A stretch of DNA of 64,000 nt from Formicarius rufipectus. Its lineage: Eukaryota; Chordata; Aves; Passeriformes; Formicariidae. Positions 1-12,885 of this stretch are shown in pieces. The stretch spans positions 314,240 through 378,239 of the forward strand of contig VXAU01004951.1 of NCBI GenBank assembly GCA_013399695.1, written 5' to 3'. Position 1 is the stretch's first letter. Every line of letters begins with the position of its first letter. The notes under the pieces were generated by a model, which had not been told where the DNA came from, searched no databases, and saw nothing but the letters and a program-made list of their open reading frames with translations. The translations under genes and the position numbers were made by a program.

Positions 1-1649
1 AAAAAACCACCAAACAAAAAATAAGCCCAGCTTCAACATGAGGTAAATGAACTGTGGCATTGCCCCAGAGGGATGTAGGACTATGGTCAGCAGTACAATC
101 TTCCTTCTCTTATGGTCTACTATGTGCACAGAGGAAAGAGAGAAAAGGCCATTCTGGCTGACCTTGCTCTGTCTGTCCTGACAAATCTTTGTAGCAGCAG
201 CTTTTTCTTCAGGTTTCAAGGAACCTCACAATACCCCTGCTTGTAGGCTCTGCTCATCCCTGTTCAACCTGAAGAGTGTCTGGTCTCTCTCTTCTTCCTG
301 CTGCCCAAAATGACCCAAACTACCACAAAAATTGAAACAAGATACCCTAAGCTCTCCTGGATGCTGAAACATTGCTGTAGCTGCTGAAGAAGGAAGATGG
401 TGTGAAATGTACTGGGAAGACAGAAGATTTCAAACCCCTGATTTCTTTGCGACACAGCAGGGATAGTTAGAATATCAGCTTTGAGGTTCTTTCAGATCTG
501 GGGATGCCAAGTGAGAAGAGGCTTTGAAATTTACAGGCTCAGCAAGACCTTGATCAAGAAAAACCCTTCTGGAGCTGCCACCTTTTGTTGGTGCCTTGGT
601 TATCCCATAGATGTGTTGGGAGCTGGCAGAAATCTTTCTGAACTCTACATCAAATTCTCCAGAAGTTTGTTGAAGCAAAGCAAAAAAGTTTTGCAGAATG
701 TTTCTGCTTCACCAAAATGGAATTCTTCTAATAAGGAATAAAAAGTTGTTTTATTGGAAAAATTCCATCTTGAGTTTTAAGAACAGATTAAGGCACAAGT
801 GCTTAAAGGCTTTCCTGTGATGTGTTATCTTCTGTCATAAGACTACATCAAAGTCTTAACTGTAATCTAAAACAAAATAGTTCTGAAAATTGTGGCCTTT
901 ATAGGTGTGACCAAAAACTTGAAAATATAACCTGAGTACCGCTGGTAGCTGATGTCTGTCTTGAGTCTGAAAAGAGCTGAAAGGACATCCTCAGAGGTGT
1001 ATCATTGTCTTTATTTCCCTGGAGAGTTACATCTGATCTTCTCTTGATAATGTTACTTTGGGAAAGGGTTTTCAGTAGAGCCAATAAAGACTATAGTAAT
1101 CCTGATTCTCTTGATGAAGGAACAGTTTCTCTGAGTGGAAAATGCTTAGGGAAACCACTGTCGCCATGCTTTCTCAAAAGTAGGAGCAGCCTCTTTTGAT
1201 AGGATTTACAAGTGCTTGATGGGACTGGAATGTAAGGAGCATCCTGCATGTGAAAGAGTACTAGGTTTTGTCATAATCTGTGTTTTTGTTGGGTAATAGG
1301 AATGCTTGTTCAGTTTGGCTTGTGACCATTCCTGGACCAATCACCAATTGTAAGATTGGGTAAAACAGTGGAACAGATTCAAAAGAAGACTTGTTTAAGC
1401 AAGAGTTGTAATGGCTGTATTGAAGACCTACCCTCACTTTTGTTTGGAGTGAGATTTCCTTGGCAGAGACCTGGCTGATCTCACAGGGTAGGAGGGAATG
1501 TCTGTTATGTGAAACTCATGTGCTGTGGTGATGCTGTGTCTGAGGCAGCAGACGAGTATGTGCATGTGTCTGTGTGTGCATTGCATGTGCAGGGCCTGTG
1601 CTGTGATCACTGGAATTACAGTCTAGCCAGATAACGAGCTGTTGTTGTT
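1..1649. other. Unique non-coding DNA, no gene seen
   Basis: No repeat family, RNA gene or exon is recognised here. Short open frames exist (86 codons at 481-741 on the plus strand, others of 60-70 codons), but they have no domain character, and frames of that size are expected by chance in A+T-rich DNA. A degenerate TG-rich stretch lies around 1555-1595. Confidence 0.65.
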
Positions 1650-2115
1650 TACAGCACTTGGTTCCGGGCACTTCAATTCCAGAAAGATGTAAACAAAATT
1701 AGAGGGAATTCAGAGGATTGCAAGGAGAATGATTAAGGGGCTGGAGGGACTGACTTATGAAGAATGCTTGTGAGAGCTAAATATATAGCTGTTTTGGCTA
1801 AATGACTAAAGAGGAGCTATGCTAATGATCTAGGCATACTGGGAAGGCATGAAGAATTGTCTAGTGTGGACTTAGATCTAGAAGAGTCTCTTGATAGAAA
1901 CTTTGGAGGAGGAAAGACAAAATTGGCAGGAGTGAAAAATACTTAATGGAAGAAAGCGATTAGGTGGTGATATAGCTTGTTAAGAATTGTGGTGGAATTG
2001 CTGTCATTTGGGATATCTGAAGTTTTTCTGGGCAGGGCCCTCGAGAATAATACATGCACTATAAGCTTGAAAAGGTCCCCTGAGAGACAGTCTAGATGCC
2101 TTAATAGATTTTTAT
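1650..2115 (+). repeat. Old CR1 LINE fragment (CR1-L-like)
   Basis: The segment starts with a 'cacttggttccgggcactt' word, continues with 'agaatgattaaggggctgg' and then 'gacttatgaagaatgcttg'. These are characteristic words, in the right order, of the end of the CR1 reverse-transcriptase frame and its 3' UTR, with no intact reading frame left. The order gives plus-strand orientation. Divergence is high and the 3' border near 2115 is approximate, so this is an ancient copy shared with other amniote-type CR1-L elements, not a recent avian insertion. It is 5'-truncated, as is usual for CR1. Seen: word order and decay. Known: CR1 is the dominant bird LINE. Inferred: subfamily and exact limits. Confidence 0.75.
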
Positions 2116-5100
2116 GCTGTCATTAATTTCTGAATCACAGCTAATACTTCCAGTCCAACAAAGAACCATATTCTTTAAAGTATTTTTTTGTTTTTGCCTT
2201 GTATTATTTCTGCGGTGATGCAGATACTGCCACAAGACACATGAGGAAGTCTTCTGCTATATTAACAATTAAAATCCTGGTTATATCAACTGCTTAACTC
2301 AAAGACTTTTTTCCTCTTTCCTTTAGTGGAGTGTTCATTCACATTTGTCTGATAGGTGGGAAAAGGCAGCCTGCTGGATGCCCAATAAGGTGAAAACCCA
2401 GTATCTGTAACTCTGTCCTGCAAGTTGTGTTAGGCTTTGACAGGTTCCCCATTGCCACTTATGACACATACATGTCCTGTTCTTTCTTTATCTCACACAT
2501 TTTCAAAATGTGTAACTAAACAGTGAACTAGTTCTTTCAGGCTCAGAAACTGATGTGGTTGAGCCTGTAGCATTTTAGCATGTAACAAGAGCTGAGCCCT
2601 CTCGGGGCCTTCTGTGAACTGGAGGGAGGCCTGTGAGGGAGGCAGACCTAGGACAAGACAATAGGAGGTGACCAAGCTGATCAGTGGTGCAGGGGGATCA
2701 GCTAGTTGATTTGCAGTTATCTCACCTACAGCAGGAAATGAGTATGCAAAGTGAAATGCGTGGTGTTGGCTGCTTGGTTGGACGCTTTCTTTGGGAAGAG
2801 AACAGACAGAATCGAGAGCGAGTTTTGTAATGGATGCTGTACTCGCTGGCACCATGGGTTTCCAGAGGTAAAAGGTATTGCAGCTTCAGTGAAAGAGCCA
2901 GGATACATAATCTTCATTCTGGATAATTCCCATTATTTGTGCCATGGATGCAAATCCAGAGAGACTTCATCATAGTTTATTAGCTCAGGTACAGGACTAT
3001 CCAAATTGCAATCTGTTTCCTGGGCAGGAAGTAAGGAGCATTATTTTGCATTGCATGTAGTCCAGACTATTCAGTGTTGTTGGATCTTTCCCAGTCTGTG
3101 CAACACCGGTCTGGGGGTCTCAGCAGCTCAACAGTGCCAGGGAACAAAGTGTGGAGACATCTCACTCTGGATGGAAATCGTTGGTGTTTAGCTTGGACTT
3201 TTGACTAACCTTGGTATGTGCAAGGTGGCTGCTGGTAATGACATCTTTATCTCAAGCACCCTAGCAGAGTGGGAGAGCTTGTTAGCTCAGATGTGGTGCA
3301 ACAGGAGTGCAGTCAGGCACTGGCTCAGAATCAGAGATAAGAAACATTGTAGACTTGAGTTATCTGCACTGAACTTTCTAAATTTTTCATATTGTTAACC
3401 TCCTCTGCAAGAAACAGGTAAGTTCTGAAAAGGATACAAAATTCCCCCCTTTGCCCTAGGTAGAGATTCTGCATTTGTGCCAGAATGGGAAGAGGGAAAT
3501 GTGAAAAATTGAGCAAAAGATGATGGAGATGATTAGAGACTCCAAAGGTGATAATCTCCAGTAGATATGAGTTGCTGTTGAATGGTAGGGTTCATGCTCA
3601 TGGAGATGGAGAACTTGAAATACAGGATCAAAGACCAATGGGCCTACTGTTTTCTATGCATTACTTTGGCAACCTTTGTGCCCTCTAGTGGCATGACTCA
3701 TCAAGAGAGATGGAGAACCACTGCTGCTACCATTAATCTATGCCAGTCTCACCTAAGAAGTTGGTCTATATGTTTGTGGCCCAAAGGATGACCTTTCTCA
3801 GCCCCGGCTCACTGCTGAGAGAGGAGTGGGGTTGAGAGCAAGATCATTTGTCTAGTAATCGTTTGTTGCATACAGGAAATTGATTTGTTAAGGCACCTTT
3901 GAATCATTGTTCTGTAGGATTTTGCTGATCTCACTCTAACCCCGGCAGAACACTTGTTGCTTTGCACCCAGTGGTTTAATTAGACTGTGTTACTGCCACC
4001 TGCTTTAGTTATTGCTGCAAAGGCATACCGGCAGGTAACCTTGGAATAGATTCCTGCAGCTGGGTGTACAGGATAGAGCTCTGGGTCTCCCCTGTGCGTT
4101 GTATGAACTGTGACTCTGAAAGGAAAAGAGAGACACAGACTATTGAAAGGAAGAGGACAGTTCGTGGCAAATTTGTTCTGTTGCTGTATGTTGGACTTCT
4201 GAAGAAAAATCTAAGCATTTCAAAGCCAAAATCAAAAATAACCTAGGCATCCATCCTCTAAAATTTCTGTTTAGATATCTAACAGCATCACTATCTAATA
4301 GCAGCCTTCATAGGAAGGGATATTTTTCTCAAAGTGAATGTATTTTTTTGTTTTTCTGTCATTCACATATTTGAATGAAGTAAAAGTGGATTTACACTAT
4401 TCAGTCACTACTTTTGTTTGTAACCAGAGCTGGTGCTATATAAATGATCATGCAAGTACTTAAACTTTTGGGTGAAATGTGTTGTTTAATGAAAACTGTT
4501 ACAAGGAAGACTGGGATGGCCTTTCTGAGAGAAGTGAAGACATATTGCACTGGCTTAATATTACAGACATTCAAATCTATGTTTCTGTTCCAAAATAGAG
4601 CAGTATCTGGAGTGTGTTATCCCACAGTTCAGAAAGAACATTAATCCCTGGCTTTGGAGAGGTCTAATTTTATTCTCCAAGTTGCATTTTTAGCCACCAT
4701 ACAGGTCAGAGTTAGAGCTCTGTCACTTCCATTATTCAGTGGGGCTTGCATTTTTTGCTAGATAGGGTGTGAGCAAAAAAAGTCTGCACCTGGCACACAG
4801 ACACAGGTAAAGAAGTTCACACTGCCAAAGGCACGTGAGTTCCTGATCTATGGGCTTTGGTTTGCTGCACTGGAGGGAAGGCAGTGGGGGAGCCCCCACT
4901 TATCACAGCAGATGGCTGAGAAGTGCTTGTTGGCTCCGTGGGCAGAGGTGGCAGCAGCAGCACACAGTCTTTGCAGGTATCTCAGCAGCCAATATTGGGA
5001 ATTGTGCTGTGGCTGTAAAAAGAGAGCTGACCAAATCCCTCTGTATGGCCCTTAGCAGTTTTGGAGGCAGGAAGCTCTGCTGCATTTGTAAAATGTTCAA

Positions 5101-8100
5101 TGTGCTGTCTACCCTACAACCTTCAGTCAGTGTGGCCAGTTCATTTTTGCTCCTGAAGTTGGCTTGCTGCAGCTGCAAGGAATGGGAAAGCATGGGTCTC
5201 TTCTTTCATGTCCCTGCATTAAACTTTAACCAAGTATCCCAGTTCATGTTTCCTACTGCTGCATCTTTATGACCAAAACAAGGGATCAAAGATGTACTTG
5301 CAGCAAACCAGTGTAATCCAACAGCTTCTATGATGTCTATCTCCTGCACCAGGGTTACACTGAGAAGGTATGACCTAATGCTAGCTAGAAACCATGAATT
5401 CTGCATTGGACTTTGAGTTCTGGTGTGTGGCCTTATTTCTTGTTGTGGGATAGAAGTTTGCCTAACACCTCTTGAATGATTTTTTGCTTTGGGGGAATTT
5501 TGTGTTAAAAAACAAGGAAGAAAAAAGATATCTGTAAGGGCTATTTGTCTGTTTTAGGTAGACCCAATATGGAGTCCCTAATCCAATTTCATGGAGCAGA
5601 GGCTTCAGGCTGGATTTACACTGTCTCTCTTTAGGAGGTTAAAGATGTGTCATTCAGTTTGGTTGTCCTCATCAGTACCTATTCCATCTTGAGGCCACAA
5701 AAATCCTAAACAAGTATATATCTGTGAGGGAGAGAAAAAAGGGGATAAGTTGTAACACACATGTCCTTTGATGAAAGACTGTTCTGCCCTCCTGAGTGAG
5801 AATAACTTTAACCTTCTGGTTTTTCTCAGAACTCTGAAATGCATTCTGTTCCTGTCTTGTTTGTTTCTTTTGTCAAGGGTACTCTGAACAGATGATCATC
5901 GATTCTTATGGGTTCTGATCTGGGGTTTAAAGATTGCATTTGGATACACAGGCACATTTTTTAGCTTGGAGAAAGTACAGGGCCAGTTATATGAATGCAG
6001 GAAGCAAAACAGATATCCAGATTCTTGGATTAAATAGTGTCTTGCAGTGCAGGCTGGCAGTTAAAAGAAACACTTTTTCATGCATAAACTTAGGCACCTT
6101 TGAGTTGCAAATGATGAAGAGACAATAAAACACACATTGCCACTTTCATGGGGATACATTTAAAGCTAGAACTGCACTTTCAATTAACTCTACTGTATGT
6201 GGCCAAAGTCGACAGTGCATAAAACTTTGATAATTCCACATTTTAAAAATGTATTGGAAACTCTCATTCGTATATCTTCACTGAAAATTTCATGAATTGC
6301 ACATTTCCTGGTGTTAGATGTTCAATAAACTTAAATTATGCAGCAATTTACATCTAGAAGTTTTGCTTTAAAACTGAAGACTGGCTACTTCTCTTCTGGA
6401 TCAAGAACAGCTCTTTTTATGCTTCCAACAATTAGAATGGACTCTTCTGTTCAGAAACTGTTGAAGATATCTACTGACCATTTAGTAGCAAAACTCTGAT
6501 GGGAGGAAGATATGTCAGATACCAGCATATAGCTGGACACAACTGTATCCCTCTGATATTGTCTTTAATGCCCATAAAATGAACAAAATGTTGGCTCTAT
6601 TCAGAAATTGCCCAGCAAAACTTTTCTGTTTTTAATGTCTTTTTAGCTAATTGAGGAATTTGAGATGACAGGGAAGAGCAAACTTGAATGAATATGTTCT
6701 GAGTGATCCCAGATGGCAGTTTTTAGCAATGGGTACTTCCTGTACAGGAAGTAGTCAGGTTTCTGGGAACATCTTCCTAGATTAGAGTCCCAAGGTGAAC
6801 TTTCAGTCTGAGAAGAAAATATGGGGTGTTCTGTCCACTGATGCAGATGAGTGCCTGGAGTACTTTGCTCATCTTAAGCAGTGTACTATTTCCATGTTCT
6901 ATTCCAAATTCGTGCCTTTATCTGAGCGATCTCAAGGGAATAAAATATGGTGTGAAGAGGGAGGCTTTAAATGAAGCTTTCTTGAGTCCTTTCCTCCCTT
7001 TCAGTAATCTCATTTCAAAGTTTTTCATGGTTACCCAGCTTTCTCATTCTCCTTGTCCTTACTGCAACCAAGCTGAGAGTATAAGGAAATTCTACCACCA
7101 CACTCCTGCTTTTCCCTAAGTGATCTCTATGCTCAGCTGTGGATGAAGAGTAAGGAGGAAAAATCAGAGCCCAGTGTAGCTATGGCAGTCCTGGGACAGA
7201 CCTGCTGCTGACAAGCATTCACTCTTGAGGTGATCTGTTGATCATGACTATGTAAGAGAGGCATCTTAAAATTGCCTCAAATATCCCAAATAGTGCTTCT
7301 AATGAGGAGACATCTTGCACTTTCTCCTGCAATACTGCTTAATACTTCCATGACCAGTGACATCTGTTGATATTAAAAAAAAAGATGCACAGTATACTTT
7401 CATTTTCCAACAACTGAAAAAAAAATTATTCTCAGCCCTGTTAATCCCAGCTGACCACATACAAAGCAAAGGTTAAGATATTTCTCTAAGGCTGTGAGCT
7501 AGGATGGTGGCAGAGCAGAACCTGGATGACTCTTTCGCTCCAAGGTTCCCTTGCAAAGCACTCCTGTGCCAAGTACAGTACCTCCTTAGTTCGGGTCTCC
7601 TCAGGCACTGCAATGGGCAGTGCTGGTGACACCAAAAGGTGAAGCACACAGCTGGGAAGTGGTCAAGGAAAGGGAGGCTCTCTGGCATCAGTAATGAGAA
7701 GTGTGAAAGGTGTCTAAAGGAAGGAACATGGATGCATTTGACAATGGTGTGGGGAGGAGGAGAACACGAGTGCATCTGACAAGCTTTAGAAGCACTGTGT
7801 GCTTAATGAGAGCTCCTGCAAAGACACAGGCTGCATAAGCCATCAAGAGAAGATAGCTTCTCCCAGGGCTCTTGCAGCTGCACCAGGCTATGATAACAGA
7901 AATTAACTTCATCTCCTTTGTCTTGCTTTCCAAGAGCCCCAGAATAGTAGTTATGAAAACAGTGCTGTTTAATATAGTCTTTGATCGAGCAATCCAATGG
8001 GAGCCCTGGGCTTGTTCTGCTTGGCTTTGTTAGTTTCAGACCCCAAGGCAACAAGCCGTTCCCTTCAAAGCCCAGTCAGGGCTGCATTAAGTGTGAAGCA

Positions 8101-10527
8101 TGCAACAGAAATCCCAGTTTGTCAATTCAAATGGCACTCACCTAGCAGCAATGCCTGTATATTTAAATCCACAGCAAAGTGTGGAAAACAGGGCGTGCAC
8201 ACAGTTATCCCCTCCAGAAAGAGCATGTCTCAGGAGCTAGCAAACAAGGCTACATCCTCAAAAGACAGCAATGTAGGGTGGATTTTTCCTGTTATTATCA
8301 AGTTTTAGTATGCTGCCTTTTTTATTTGCTGTCAAATGATCTCCTGGTACACTACAGCCAGGAAGGCTTCAAACTGTGTGATGCAGGAGGACAACAGACT
8401 GGAGGAGGTTTCCGTTCATCTTCTTTACCTCCCTGTGGTAGAGATGTGCATCTGTCCTTCATCTGCCGTGTGGGCACTGCTTGCACACCTTGGGCAAGAC
8501 TTTCATTCTAGTTGGGTAAAGCACTGGGAGTCACCAAATCTGACTAAACAGTCAGCAAGAGTCAGCTCTTGGAGACCTTTGATACTTAACGAGCATACAT
8601 GATGCAGGCAGTTAGTTGAAAATGTCAGTGCTAGTGCTGTGTGCAGGGGGGCTTATGAGAACCAGAAGGGTAGAAACAGTTCATCTTTCTAGATGGGTGG
8701 CTATCTGAATGCACGCAAACCCACGTTGATCCAAGTGCAGGGACTAATGGTGTGTCTGCAGGCAGTGCTGAGACAGAACTATATGCTAAGGGAAGGACTG
8801 TTGCACTTTTTTGTTTAGTCTCTTTCATTGCTTAATAATGAGACTCAGTCCATTTTGTTTTCCCCTCTATGTAAATCAAGAATGTGATCAGCTTTTGTTA
8901 GGTAGTTGTACAAGGCTCATGAAAGTTATAAATATGGCAGTGGTTCTTGATGTCTTGAAGAGCCCCCTTGTCAACTTACTTGGATTAGTAATGATGACCA
9001 TGGGGTTTAACCCGAATCTCCACCTCTGTGTGAACTGCACATAGAGCAGGTTTGATTATGAGATGTCTTGCAACCTGGAGTGCTACTTTCCTCTTATTAT
9101 GGAAACTATCTGGCATATTTGTACTATAGGTATAACATTTAGGATATGCACTTTATTATAAAAAAAAATTGGGCAATTGAAGGAGTTTCAGAAGCAAGAT
9201 AGTATTTCATATGACAGGGATAACATCTGCCATTACTGCAGTCAGGGTATGATTTAGGCAGGCTGCATAAACACTTCAGGTATATTTTCTCAAATCTGAC
9301 ATGAACCACTTGTTTAGTTTCCAGGACCAGGTGTTCCTGAGCATTGTTAGGGAGAGAAAATAGAACAAAGATTTCTATTCTGTTCTAGCAGTGTTTGTCC
9401 TAGCACTGCCTGTTGTTTTGTTATGTGCAGTGATGCTCAACACCTTTCTTCAGTTTAGCAGGCAAGTAAAAGGACCTAACCCCACGATGTGCTCTCCTGT
9501 ATGTTTTAGGAAGGATCACCAGAAACTCTGGACACCAGTTGGAGCTTTTCTGAGATTCTGCTTCATTGCTTTCCTCTTGAAATTTTTGCTGTTTCTCTGC
9601 TCATGTTTCAATAGGACTTCTATTTTCTTTTCTATACCATGTAAGGCAGTACAGTGACACTGATCAAACAAGAAAAAGGAGCATAAACAATGGCAAAAGT
9701 TATTTCAGTTAAACGTAACTGAGAACTGCAGAGGAGGAAGTTGCTTTGCTGTGGTGAAATAATTGATGTTCCCTCTCTAAACCTGCTCAAAGAGGTGATC
9801 GTGATTTTAAAAAAGCTCATGCAAGTGTGAGTGACCCCAGGCTCAGTGCTGAGACAGAACTTGGTGGTCCCTATCTGGCTTTGTCCTTGATAGGAACTAC
9901 TTCTGCCTCAGCATTTCAATGTCATCTTCTGTTAAAGGAACATAGTGATTTTAGAGAATCTTAAGAGGAGGTTTCGGATAGTTAGATGTTGAAGAAGTAC
10001 AAAGAACTTCAGATTATGAGTTACAGGAGAAAAGATTCAGTATGTAACTTCTAGCTTCAGTCCTGGGTGCGTAGGAGGTGGATGGAGAGTAAAGGAGGCT
10101 GGAAATTAAAATAAACCGATATCCTAAACTATATTTTAATTGAATTTTCAATATCTTCACCTTGGATATTATCATACTAGGCATTAAACTCATGCACATT
10201 ATTCTGTAGCAGTACACTGTCGACAGTAAAACCACCAGCTATTAAAATGGGAGAGTATAAAAAGCTCTTTCTGTATGCCTTCAAAATTGTTCAGTACTGT
10301 TGCTTATGCAATATTTTCTATTTCTGAAAGCTTAGAAGCCTGGAATTAAGTAAAGGAAAAGCCTTTTTAGGTTAGCAAGGCAGTTCCTCCCCACTTGACC
10401 AGTGCAAGCTCTTTCAGTACAATGACAGCCCCCTCAAGTACCTGCTGTTTAATTACAAAGGAAAGCTGCAGTATTTCAGAACAGAAGGATATGGGTTTGT
10501 CAAGATACTGGATGGATCCTTGGGGAA
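2116..10527. other. Long unique non-coding stretch
   Basis: No exon, RNA gene or mobile element is recognised across 8.4 kb. The longest open frames are 140 codons on the plus strand (4850-5272) and 120 codons on the minus strand (2493-2855). Their products are rich in Cys, Ser and Leu, match no family I know and overlap other frames on the opposite strand, as expected for stop-poor non-coding DNA. Only short A-runs (about 7375-7384 and 9159-9168) break the base composition. Confidence 0.6.
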
Positions 10528-10625
10528 CTGAGCTTAATTCCTGCCTTTGCCACAGGCTTTCTTTAAGTCAGACCATTAATTAGTTTGTGCCTTACCTTAC
10601 CAGTCTATGCAATGAAAATGTAGAC
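10528..10625 (+). repeat. Possible decayed MIR-like SINE core
   Basis: 'Ttcctgcctttgccac' followed about 45 bases later by 'gtttgtgccttaccttacc' and then 'gcaatgaaaatg' resembles the MIR series 'cggctctgccac', 'ctgtgcctcagtttcc', 'gtaaaatggg' in the right order and spacing. No SINE ends or target duplication can be seen. The match is weak and could be chance. Confidence 0.35.
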
Positions 10626-12689
10626 AAAGGAAGTTCCAGACCCATCTTCCTCAACACATAAAGATGCTTTCTGTGTGACAGGCCCCAATCTTCCCTCTGT
10701 TCTTTTACTATTGTTTAGTATAAAGGTGTTGCCTTTCTAGAAACTTCTTTGAGCTGATCTGGGCTTTCTTTTTTCAATGTTTCATTAGTTGCATGGATAA
10801 ATGGGGTACTCTAGTGATTTAAACTGAGACTAAGTCTTTGCCATAAAAACTTGCATAAGTTAAACCTATTGGATCATTCAATCCATCTTGTCAATTGTCC
10901 TCACTCGTACCATGTGGAGCAGAGTGGTAGTCTGAGTAGGTAAGGGTGGGTTTTGATTTTCATTGAGACTAATCTTTGCTTCATGGTACTCATGATAGAC
11001 AATAAAGAACTGGTCGGTTTGGGAGGTGACTTAGCTTTTTTTTACTGAAGTTGAAGTCAAATGGATGATATTTTCCTGACTTTTATGTATAAAAAGCCCC
11101 TAAAACAACATATGGTGTGTGCAATTTTAACTGCGCAAATATTGATGAAAGCATAAATAATTTCTTTCCCACCTCTATTTGCAGTAACAACAAAGTAAAA
11201 GGGAGGGAAGGAGAGGCATTTTGTTCTCCTGGAATTGTTGACTAGAGATCAATACAACTGATCAAGATGAGTTGACTAGATTTTAATTTTAAAAGTTAGG
11301 ATTCCAAATAGATCAAAACGGTTCATTGACTTGTTCCAGTGATCAACTTCTAGAGGTATAGGCTTTCATAAAAAAAAAAAATAATATATAAATATATATA
11401 AAATGCTGTCTTCAACACTGTCTCTATCCCTTTTCCTGTATCAAGAAGAAGTTTGCTCTTATCACAGATCCCTGGAGAAGTCTGTTATTGGTGAAAGGCA
11501 AAAATTTTCCATTAAATGCTAATTACAGAAGCAGATTGGAAATTGCCACTTGTGTAAATTGTCATTTTTCAGATTCCTCAATCCCTAGGTCCTTTCTTCA
11601 GTGAGAGGAAAGGTTAGACAACTACCCTTCTGTGATAATTTACTACATCCAGGAGAATAGCAAGAACGATGGTCCCCTCTCATTTTGCTCTTTAGACATC
11701 AAAGACCATGACCAGACCATTCCTCTCTGGCTCTCCTCAAACAGTCATAAACTGCAGCAATTTTGGAGCTGTGTATTGACTGGATTACAGGAAAGTGGAG
11801 ATTGTGATGCAGTCTTACAGTAACGACATGCAGAGAGCAATGAAGAAAAAGAATGTGGGGAGAAGATCATAGGGACACCTCTGAAGCTCAGCCCATTTGT
11901 TCCCCTTCCCTGGCTGGCCAGGGTCACATCTGTGGTTTACCAAATGCATTGGCATTTATTTCAACATCCTTTTAAGAGCTTTGTTGTGCACCATTTTCAC
12001 CCCACCTCTTACCTTTTTTAGCTTTTGCAAGAAGTCTAGGTGAAACAAAGGTCCTTCAAAACCCCGCTCGACCAGAGTTGGCATTTTCTTGTGTTTGCAA
12101 CAGCCTGATGAGACAATGTGTGAGGGAGGTTGCCACACTTCTCATGTATTTTGTAAGAGGAAGCAAAAATCTTTAGTGATAAACTATGTTTCTTATATTT
12201 TGTGACTAAGACTGGAAGCAATTCTGTTCAGTCACTGAACTCACCTTGACTCATCTCACGCAAATGTTGTAATTCAGAACTTCTTAAAAAGTGATGAGCA
12301 ATGCATAGTCATTGCCTATGAATCTGTACCAGATGTGGTGTTTTCAGTTAACTGATGGCAAAGGTGCAGAGTATCCCTCAGGCAACAGGAGGCGGGCTCT
12401 GAATTATCAGTTCAGTAATACTGGAGCAGTAGTTTCTTTGCCAGGAACAAGGCTTCTGTACTACTGGTCTACTCTGTAATTAGTGACTAATGGTATGACA
12501 ACCCCCAGTATATTAACTGCTATTGTAGCTGTATACAGAGCATTGTTTTATCTGTGACAGACATATAAATTGTGTGCAACTGTGTTGTCCCTTCCAGAGC
12601 AGCTCTCTAGAGTTAGGTGTCAATAATGAAATGCAGCTGTTCCTTGAGGACAGATAATGTTATCTCTAAGGGCTTGTCTGGGCAGGAGC
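10626..12689. other. Unique non-coding DNA
   Basis: No gene or recognisable interspersed repeat. The stretch holds one A/AT simple tract (11370-11403) and a few 60-codon open frames without features. Around 11100-11170 a short motif-rich stretch includes a CATATG E-box, but nothing decisive. Confidence 0.6.
11370..11403. repeat. Poly-A / (TA)n simple repeat
   Basis: Twelve consecutive A residues run directly into an AT-only tract. There is no sign of a retroposed body upstream, so it is scored as simple sequence and not as a SINE tail. Confidence 0.85.
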
Positions 12690-12885
12690 ACATGGAAAAG
12701 TTGATCTGAATTAAGTAATAAGGTGGGTTTGAAGTAGATTATGGGAAATGTATTAAACTGATGTGTGCACACACTTGTTTGGAATTAAAAATGGCCTTTA
12801 TTTGATTTAATTTAATTTTCCTTTGAAGTGAATTCAACTAAATAAAATTAAAGCCACTAATGCTGGCTGAAAGTGTGAATGTTAA
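12690..12885. promoter_or_regulatory. Candidate non-coding regulatory element, A+T-rich
   Basis: This block has dense homeodomain-type cores ('ggaattaaaaatggcc', 'gatttaatttaattttcc', 'aataaaattaaagcc') separated by non-repetitive sequence, with no simple-repeat periodicity. Such texture is typical of vertebrate conserved non-coding elements but proves nothing alone. No open frame crosses it. Conservation is inferred, not measured. Confidence 0.3.

Noticed and set aside
4850..5272. 140-codon plus-strand frame starting at ATG
   Set aside because: No family resemblance. It overlaps a 96-codon antisense frame; composition looks like translated non-coding DNA.
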